Source: an uncultured Burkholderiales bacterium
Lineage (GTDB): Bacteria; Pseudomonadota; Gammaproteobacteria; Burkholderiales; Burkholderiaceae_C
Assembly: GCA_903856875.1 (NCBI GenBank)
Contig: CAIODE010000136.1
Location: forward strand, 1-20,301
Length of the DNA: 20,301 nt
Direction of reading: 5' to 3'
The notes beneath the pieces are model-generated. The model saw nothing but the letters and a program-made list of their open reading frames with translations. It had not been told where the DNA came from and did not search any database. The position numbers and the translations under genes were made by a program. Shown piece after piece: positions 15,120 through 20,301 of the stretch. Each line of letters begins with the position of its first letter. The first letter of the stretch is position 1.

Positions 15120-16183
15120 CAGGCCCTCCTGTTCTGCCAACGTAAGCGGTATGCCACTAAGGTGTCGCAGGCCAACAAGCTAAACAACAACAAGCCCTGA
15201 AACACACCCGTGATGGACTTGGGCAAACCCATGCGCGATTGAGCCAATTCACCGCCGATGTAGAACATGCTCATGAGAACAGCAGAAAAAACAATGCCAA
15301 CAGGGTGCAAGCGCCCCACGTAGGCCACGATGATGGCCGCAAAACCATAGCCAGAGGGTATGTAAGGCGTGAGCTGTCCAATGGGCCCCGCCACCTCCAA
15401 AGCGCCCGCAAGGCCAGCAGCCCCACCTGATGTGAGCAGTGCCAACCACAAAGCTTTGCGCGAAGAAAAACCTGCATAGCGTGCGGCGGATGGGGCCAAG
15501 CCCCCCACTTGCTGCGCAAAGCCTGAGCGAGTTCGGAATAAAAAGATCCAAACCGCGGCAACACCGACCAAAGCCAATATCAGTCCCACAGAAACACGTG
15601 AGCCACTCATGAGGCGTGGAATTTGGGTCACTGCTTCAAAGCTTTTGGTTTGCGGAAAGTTGTAACCTGCAGGGTCTTTCCAGGGGCCATAAACCAAATA
15701 ACCCAGCACCATGTCGGCCACATACACCAACATCAAGCTGACCAAAATTTCGTTGGCGTGAAATTTATCTCTTAACCAAGCTGTAACGGCCGCCCAAAAC
15801 ATGCCGCCAGCAACACCAGCCAAAATCACAGCCAACACAATCCATCGACCCGTTTCTTTGTCCGCCAACAAAGCAACGCCGCCAGCCGCCACAGCGCCAA
15901 TGACAAACTGTCCTTCTGCACCGATGTTCCAAACATTAGAGCGAAAACAAACAGCCAAGCCCAACGCAATGACCAAAAGAGGCGTAGCCTTGACCATGAG
16001 TTCGCCCAAAGCATAGGTCGACTTCAGTGGCTCCCAAAAAAACATTTGGAGGCCGCGCAAAGGATCTTTGCCCAGCAGCACAAACAAACCAATGCCCAAG
16101 GCCACAGTGATGAACAAGGCCAAAACAGGCGAGGCATAGCGCCAAAGGTCTGAAGCTTGGGGTCGCAGTTCGAGTTTAAGCAT
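15119..16183 (-). CDS. ABC transporter inner-membrane permease, BMP/nucleoside type (first permease)
   Basis: The 354-residue polytopic protein starts MLKLELRPQASDLWRYASP, with about eight to ten membrane segments. It resembles YufP/NupB-type permeases: ATPLLVIALGLAVCFRSNVW, NIGAEGQFVIGA, FHANEILVSLMLVYVADM, GLAPSAARYAGFSSRK and IPSGYGFAAIIVAYVGRLHP. The ATG at 16183 overlaps the ATPase stop by eight bases, with GGGAG four to five bases upstream. It ends in the TGATG overlap with the next permease. The tight overlaps make a single operon nearly certain. Confidence 0.93.
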   Translation of the reverse strand: MLKLELRPQASDLWRYASPVLALFITVALGIGLFVLLGKDPLRGLQMFFWEPLKSTYALGELMVKATPLLVIALGLAVCFRSNVWNIGAEGQFVIGAVAAGGVALLADKETGRWIVLAVILAGVAGGMFWAAVTAWLRDKFHANEILVSLMLVYVADMVLGYLVYGPWKDPAGYNFPQTKSFEAVTQIPRLMSGSRVSVGLILALVGVAAVWIFLFRTRSGFAQQVGGLAPSAARYAGFSSRKALWLALLTSGGAAGLAGALEVAGPIGQLTPYIPSGYGFAAIIVAYVGRLHPVGIVFSAVLMSMFYIGGELAQSRMGLPKSITGVFQGLLLFSLLACDTLVAYRLRWQNRRA

Positions 16184-17690
16184 GCGACTCCCACAGACCA
16201 CTCATCCATTCGCCAATTTGCGCCACAGTGGCATCTTTGCGTTGAATGGAGGAAGAGAGTTTGCCATTGGCCATGACGTACAAGCGGTCAGAAATTTCAA
16301 ACAACTCATCCAACTCCTCACTGACCACAAGCACAGCACAGCCTGCGTCTCGCAAGGCCAAAAGTTCAGCTCGAATTTGAGCCGCAGCGCCTACATCGAC
16401 ACCCCAGGTAGGTTGCGATACCAACAGCACTTTGGGTTTTGCATCGATCTCGCGACCCACAATGAATTTTTGCAAATTGCCGCCCGACAAAGATTGTGCG
16501 GGCGCTTGAGCACCATTGGCTTTGACGTTAAATTGCTGAATGATTTTTTGAGCTTGTGTTTGAAGCATCTGGGTGTCAATCCAGCCGCTGGAAGATATCG
16601 CCTCACTTCGCGTCAGAAGCGTGTTGTGCGACAAACTGAGCGAGGGCACAGCGCCTCGTCCCAAACGTTCTTCTGGCACAAAATGTAAACCTGCTTGGCG
16701 CCGTTGATGAGGCCCCACATGACCGACGGCTTGGCCATCCAAATACACGGAGTCTGCAGCAGGCCGAGTATCTTCTCCTGACAGTGCATAAAGTAGTTCA
16801 CGCTGACCATTGCCAGACACACCTGCAATACCCACCACCTCGCCTGCGCGCACTTGTAAATTGATGTCGACCAAATTGACGCCAAATTGGTCTTCTTTGT
16901 TCAAGGACAAATGACGCGCTTCAAACAAAATGGCACCTGGTGTGCGTTCCTGGTGCTTCAATGCAGGTGGTTCTGCACCAATCATCATGCGGCTGAGCGA
17001 AGCGTTAGATTCTTCTCGGGGATCACAAACACCTGTGACCTCGCCAGCGCGAAGCACCGTACAGGCCGTACACAGTTCTCGAATTTCATGCAGCTTGTGA
17101 CTGATGTACAACAAGCTACAACCTTGACTCACCAATTTTTTCAAAACAACAAACAATTTGTCGACCGCTTGTGGTGTGAGGACAGATGTTGGCTCATCTA
17201 ATATGAGCAACTTGGGTTCTGTGAGCAAGGCACGAATAATTTCGACCCGCTGCATCTCGCCCACACTCAAGGTGTGAACAGGTCTTGAGGGATCAATGTC
17301 AAGACCATACTCAGCGGCCTTAGCGCTGATGCGCGCAGAAACTTGCGCCAAGCTTAAAGAGGGATCTAAGCCCAACCAAACGTTTTCAGCCACACTGAGT
17401 GTGTCAAAGAGACTAAAGTGCTGAAACACCATGCTGATACCCAAGGCGCGGGCTTGTTGTGGATTTCTAATTTGAACGGCTTGGCCGTTGTATTGAATAG
17501 CGCCTTCATCTGGCTTGACAGCGCCATAGATGATTTTCATGAGGGTGGATTTGCCTGCACCGTTCTCGCCTAAAACCGCATGGGCCTCGCCAGGTTTGAC
17601 AGACAAAGAGACCGAGCGATTGGCCACCACACCGGGATAGCACTTGGTGATGTTCGAAAGTGACAGGCGCAATGGCTCGTTGGACTGCAT
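16176..17690 (-). CDS. ABC transporter ATPase with two nucleotide-binding domains, BMP/nucleoside importer
   Basis: The 504-residue tandem ATPase resembles the sugar/nucleoside importer ATPases (MglA, RbsA, YufO/NupA). The first half is complete: Walker A GENGAGKST (41-49), signature LSVGEMQRVEI (141-151) and Walker B LLILDEPTS (161-169). The second half is degenerate in the way usual for this family. Its Walker A place reads GVSGNGQREL, the signature is LSGGNLQKFIV, and the Walker B place reads VLLVSQPTWGVDVGAA with Gln for the catalytic Glu. The ATG at 17690 is preferred over an in-frame TTG at 17711 because the family N-terminus begins near PLRLSLSNITKCYPG. The ribosome-binding site is weak. 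A TAGAAT at 17717-17712 could be the -10 box, which would give a very short leader. First gene of the four-gene importer operon. Confidence 0.94.
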   Translation of the reverse strand: MQSNEPLRLSLSNITKCYPGVVANRSVSLSVKPGEAHAVLGENGAGKSTLMKIIYGAVKPDEGAIQYNGQAVQIRNPQQARALGISMVFQHFSLFDTLSVAENVWLGLDPSLSLAQVSARISAKAAEYGLDIDPSRPVHTLSVGEMQRVEIIRALLTEPKLLILDEPTSVLTPQAVDKLFVVLKKLVSQGCSLLYISHKLHEIRELCTACTVLRAGEVTGVCDPREESNASLSRMMIGAEPPALKHQERTPGAILFEARHLSLNKEDQFGVNLVDINLQVRAGEVVGIAGVSGNGQRELLYALSGEDTRPAADSVYLDGQAVGHVGPHQRRQAGLHFVPEERLGRGAVPSLSLSHNTLLTRSEAISSSGWIDTQMLQTQAQKIIQQFNVKANGAQAPAQSLSGGNLQKFIVGREIDAKPKVLLVSQPTWGVDVGAAAQIRAELLALRDAGCAVLVVSEELDELFEISDRLYVMANGKLSSSIQRKDATVAQIGEWMSGLWESHA

Positions 17691-17760
17691 GGATTTCTCA
17701 AAGTTCGACAAATTCTATCGAGCTTTGAGACGCCTCAGAGTCCTCATGAAGGGAATGTCG

Positions 17761-17892
17761 CTAAATACCCGCCAAAGACAGCAGTTCGCTTGGATCTGGT
17801 AGTTTTAAAATCCGACCACCGCCGCTGATCAGCTTTCGAACTCGCAAGTGCTTTAGGACCCTATAGCCTTGTGCCGCCCGCGTTGACGCACA
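17761..17892 (-). pseudogene. Possible relic of a Crp/Fnr-type regulator, C-terminal end only
   Basis: The gap between the glycerate kinase stop (17904) and the ABC operon holds an open minus-strand frame from just after a TGA (17895-17893) to a TAG at 17763-17761. It lacks a start codon and a ribosome-binding site. Its translation contains RVLKHLRVRKLISGGGRIL and ends KLPDPSELLSLAGI. This resembles the recognition helix, wing and C-terminal tail of Crp/Fnr winged-helix regulators. The segment before it (TRAAQGY) looks like a damaged TRETVS-type helix. No cyclic-nucleotide domain is present. I infer a deletion remnant; a chance open frame of 43 codons cannot be excluded. The rest of the 17691-17903 gap holds only a possible -10 box for the ABC operon. 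Confidence 0.4.
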
Positions 17893-17903
17893 TCAATACT
17901 TTG

Positions 17904-19241
17904 TCACAACACCAAAATGGCGCGAAAGTCATTCACATTGGTATGCGTTGGCCCTGAGAAAACCAAATCGTTCAAGGCTTGAAAATAGCCGTAGGCGTCA
18001 TTGCACGTCAGGTGCTCGTCCAAGCTCAAGCCAGCGTGTGCGCCTCTGGCCAAAGTATCTGGCGTAACCAGCGCGCCCGCGTTGTCTTCGATGCCGTCGA
18101 TGCCATCCGTGTCAGCTGCGAGGGCCCAAACATGGTCTTGGCCCTGCAAAGCTTGCGCCAAGCCCATGCAAAATTCCCCCGCTCTGCCGCCTCTGCCTTC
18201 GCGTTTCTTGAAGTCTGTTTTAGTGGCTCGAAGGGTGACCGTGGTTTCGCCACCGCTCAAAATGACACAGGGCTTGAGAAAGGGGCCATGGCCTTTTGCA
18301 CTGGCACGCGCGAGCGCGGCATGGACTTTGCCCACTTCACGCGACTCACCTTCCATTTCATCGCTCAAAACATAGGCGCGCAGTCCTTTGGACTCGGCCA
18401 AACTGGCAGCGGCCAATAAAGACTGTTGCGGCGTAGCAATGAGATGCACCTTGCTGCGCTGAAATGCTGCATCGCCTGGCTTGGGTGACTCCCAAGTTGA
18501 ATTTTGAAGCGCTGTGAGCACATCGTTCGAAATTTCAATTTGATAGCGCTTCAAAATTTGAAGTGCATCTGCACACGTCGTGGCATCGGGTACGGTGGGG
18601 CCACTGGCAATCACAGAAGGGTCATCGCCTGGCACATCGCTGATGGCCAAGGTCAGAACTTGCGCAGGCGCACAAGCGGCTGCCAGGCGCCCGCCTTTGA
18701 TGCGAGACAAATGCTTGCGAACGCAGTTCATTTCAGCAATGTTGGCGCCGCTTTTCAGCAAGGCTTGATTGATGGCTTGTTTTTCGGCCAAGCTCAAGCC
18801 ATCGGCTGGCAAGGTGAGCAAGGCAGAGCCACCGCCCGAAATGAGGCACAAGACCAAATCGTCTTGGGTCAGACCTTGGGTCAGAGACAAAATTTCTTTC
18901 GCCGCAGCCAACCCCGCCGCATCGGGCACGGGGTGTGATGCTTCCACAATTTTCAAACGCTCAGGCACGCCTTCAGGTCTGGCCGGCGTATGCCCATAAC
19001 GCGTCACCACCATGCCAGACAAGGGCGCATCTTCCGGCCACAAGGCTTCCACTGCGTGGGCCATGGCACCCGCTGCCTTGCCTGCGCCCAGCACCAGGGT
19101 TCGGCCCTTGGGTGGCTTGGGTAAAAAAGCCGGTGTGTTGTGCAGTGGCAGTGCCCGCTTAACAGCCTCATCAAACAACTGCCTGAGAAAGGCTCGGGGA
19201 TTTTGCTGAATATCGCTGTGCAGGTGGGTCGTAGAACTCAT
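17904..19241 (-). CDS. ttuD: Glycerate 2-kinase (MOFRL/TtuD family, formerly annotated hydroxypyruvate reductase)
   Basis: The 445-residue cytoplasmic enzyme phosphorylates glycerate to 2-phosphoglycerate, feeding glyoxylate, tartrate or allantoin breakdown into glycolysis. Landmarks are LVLGAGKAAGAMAHAVE (49-65), IVEASHPVPD (98-107), SGGGSALL (135-142), LSRIKGGRLAAACAPA, ISDVPGDDPSVIASGPT, the ILSGGETTVT strand and ALAADTDGIDG near the C-terminus, all typical of the GckA/TtuD type. The ATG at 19241 gives the expected N-terminus (DIQQNPRAFLRQLFDEAVKRAL). No ribosome-binding site precedes it, and a promoter-like pair at 19278-19250 would place the transcript start almost on the ATG. It is divergent from the amidohydrolase with a 70-bp gap. 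The context suggests glycerate from purine breakdown. Confidence 0.92.
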   Translation of the reverse strand: MSSTTHLHSDIQQNPRAFLRQLFDEAVKRALPLHNTPAFLPKPPKGRTLVLGAGKAAGAMAHAVEALWPEDAPLSGMVVTRYGHTPARPEGVPERLKIVEASHPVPDAAGLAAAKEILSLTQGLTQDDLVLCLISGGGSALLTLPADGLSLAEKQAINQALLKSGANIAEMNCVRKHLSRIKGGRLAAACAPAQVLTLAISDVPGDDPSVIASGPTVPDATTCADALQILKRYQIEISNDVLTALQNSTWESPKPGDAAFQRSKVHLIATPQQSLLAAASLAESKGLRAYVLSDEMEGESREVGKVHAALARASAKGHGPFLKPCVILSGGETTVTLRATKTDFKKREGRGGRAGEFCMGLAQALQGQDHVWALAADTDGIDGIEDNAGALVTPDTLARGAHAGLSLDEHLTCNDAYGYFQALNDLVFSGPTHTNVNDFRAILVL

Positions 19242-19249
19242 GGTGTCAG

Positions 19250-19278
19250 AGTGTAGTGCCTCACTTGGACACACGCAA
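19250..19278 (-). promoter_or_regulatory. Predicted promoter of the glycerate kinase gene
   Basis: On the minus strand TTGCGT (19278-19273) and TACACT (19255-19250) are 17 nt apart. The -35 is weak (three of six) and the -10 moderate (four of six). The predicted start, about 19243, lies only two bases before the ATG at 19241, which fits the absence of a ribosome-binding site. On the other strand a weaker pair, TTGGAC (19265-19270) and CAGAAT (19289-19294), 18 nt apart, could serve the amidohydrolase. Confidence 0.35.
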
Positions 19279-19311
19279 TTTCTTAGTGCAGAATCATTCC
19301 CACTGACCACC

Positions 19312-20301
19312 TTGCTCATCCACAACGCTCACACCCTTGCCACGCTCAACGACTCAGGCGATGAACTTCGAAATGCCTCGGTCTTTGTCAGAGACAACTG
19401 CATTGAGGCCATTGGCCCAGCAGCCCAATTGCCTCAAACAGCCGATCGCATGATCAATGCTGAGCACCACGTTGTCATTCCAGGCATGGTTAACACGCAC
19501 CATCACATGTCGCAAAGCTTGACGCGCGCCATACCCACCGTTCAAAACGCCGAGCTTTTCAGCTGGCTCCAAGGCCTTTATCCCATTTGGGCTGGCCTTC
19601 AACCCGACATGATTTACGCCAGCACCCAAACCGCCATGGCCGAATTGCTGTTGTCGGGCTGCACCACCAGCAGCGACCACCTGTACATCTACCCCAATGG
19701 CGTGAAATTAGACGATTGCATTGCGGCAGCCCAAGAAATTGGCATGCGTTTTGTAGCGACACGCGGCAGCATGAGTGTGGGCCAATCCAAGGGCGGCCTG
19801 CCGCCCGATCGCGTGGTGGAGCAAGAAGATGCCATCCTGAAAGACACGCAGCGACTGATTGAACGCTATCACGATGCATCGCATGGCGCCATGACGCAAG
19901 TGGCGGTAGCCCCCTGCTCGCCGTTCAGCGTCAGCCAAGACCTCATGCGTTTGTCGGCAGAGATGGCCAGGCACTATGGCGTGCGCCTGCACACCCACTT
20001 GGCAGAAAATGACCATGACAACGCTTACAGCTTGGAAAAATTCAATCGCACGCCTACTCAATATGCAGAAGACCTAGGCTGGTTGGGACACGATGTGTGG
20101 CATGCACATTGCGTCAAATTGGACGATGAAGGCATCTCACTTTTTGCAGCCACTAGAACAGGCATTGCACATTGTCCTTGCAGCAACATGCGATTGGCCA
20201 GTGGCATTGCACCCATTCGAAAAATGATGGAAGCCGGCGTGCCTGTGGGCATAGGGGTTGACGGCAGCGCCAGCAACGATGCCGCCCACATGGTGAATGA
20301 A
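19312..20301 (+). CDS. 8-oxoguanine deaminase-like amidohydrolase, 3' end outside the window
   Basis: At least 330 residues are visible before the window ends. It belongs to the zinc/iron amidohydrolases of the AtzB/TrzN/guanine-deaminase group and reads very like Pseudomonas 8-oxoguanine deaminase (Pa0142): PGMVNTHHHMSQSLTRA (metal ligands His63 and His65), ELLLSGCTTSSDHLYIYPNG, TRGSMSVGQSKGGLPPD, APCSPFSVSQDLMR, RLHTHLAEN (His229), WHAHCV (His266), HCPCSNMRLASGI and GVDGSASNDAAHM (Asp317). The expected reaction is 8-oxoguanine to urate; isoguanine or a triazine-type substrate is possible. The start is unclear. The TTG at 19312 fits the family length, a CTG at 19303 would give (M)TTLLIHN, and an ATG at 19240 would add 24 residues overlapping the divergent kinase start. 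No ribosome-binding site is seen before the TTG or CTG. Confidence 0.85.
   Translation, partial: MLIHNAHTLATLNDSGDELRNASVFVRDNCIEAIGPAAQLPQTADRMINAEHHVVIPGMVNTHHHMSQSLTRAIPTVQNAELFSWLQGLYPIWAGLQPDMIYASTQTAMAELLLSGCTTSSDHLYIYPNGVKLDDCIAAAQEIGMRFVATRGSMSVGQSKGGLPPDRVVEQEDAILKDTQRLIERYHDASHGAMTQVAVAPCSPFSVSQDLMRLSAEMARHYGVRLHTHLAENDHDNAYSLEKFNRTPTQYAEDLGWLGHDVWHAHCVKLDDEGISLFAATRTGIAHCPCSNMRLASGIAPIRKMMEAGVPVGIGVDGSASNDAAHMVNE

Noticed and set aside
17691..17903. tRNA or small RNA gene in the gap before the ABC operon (a GTTCGAA word is present)
   Set aside because: No cloverleaf arms can be paired around the word, and it falls inside the regulator-like open frame.
1..20301. CRISPR array, insertion sequence, integrase, attachment site or prophage
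   Set aside because: No regularly spaced repeats, no transposase- or integrase-like protein and no long terminal inverted repeats were seen.

Overview
The window looks like a chromosomal segment of a betaproteobacterium of the order Burkholderiales, most likely family Comamonadaceae (Limnohabitans, Rhodoferax or Polaromonas-like). The reasons are the orphan Bug/TctC-type solute-binding proteins, the UvrD N-terminus, a BMP-family transporter cluster and a TtuD-type glycerate 2-kinase. I see no insertion sequence, phage gene, CRISPR array, rRNA or tRNA gene. Most of the window is ordinary, dense chromosome.

Layout. 1-356 (-) is the N-terminal part of a UvrD-type helicase. It is divergent from guaC (535-1512, GMP reductase), whose 5' leader carries a strong terminator-like hairpin and a second fold near the ribosome-binding site. 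A Bug-type periplasmic binding protein follows (1574-2545). Next come minus-strand genes, transcribed from high to low coordinates: dcd (7793-7224), rhlE (7203-5746), a TonB-dependent outer-membrane receptor (5657-3459) and an alpha/beta hydrolase of the kynurenine-formamidase type (3446-2580). A second Bug-type protein starts at 7948 (+), divergent from dcd. An orphan BMP-family binding protein (10080-8986, -) is divergent from a large secreted M16 zinc protease (10203-12950, +). From 17690 down to 13034 (-) lies a complete BMP-type ABC importer: tandem ATPase, two permeases and a lipoprotein binding protein. At the right end a glycerate 2-kinase (19241-17904, -) is divergent from an 8-oxoguanine deaminase-like amidohydrolase (19312 to the window end, +).

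How the genes fit together. The right half reads as a purine uptake and breakdown locus. The BMP importer family takes up nucleosides and nucleobases. The amidohydrolase would deaminate 8-oxoguanine to urate. Glycerate kinase would finish the route urate -> allantoin -> glyoxylate -> tartronate semialdehyde -> glycerate -> 2-phosphoglycerate. This is inference from families and gene order; the intermediate enzymes are not in the window. guaC and dcd are also nucleotide enzymes but look like separate housekeeping units.

The points most worth a second look are the structured guaC leader, the interleaved inverted repeats (possible pseudoknot) before the orphan BMP gene, a short relic that resembles the C-terminus of a Crp/Fnr-type regulator between the glycerate kinase and ABC genes, the almost leaderless divergent starts at 19241/19312, and a terminator that lies inside the coding sequence of the hydrolase. 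I found no clearly new multi-gene system.
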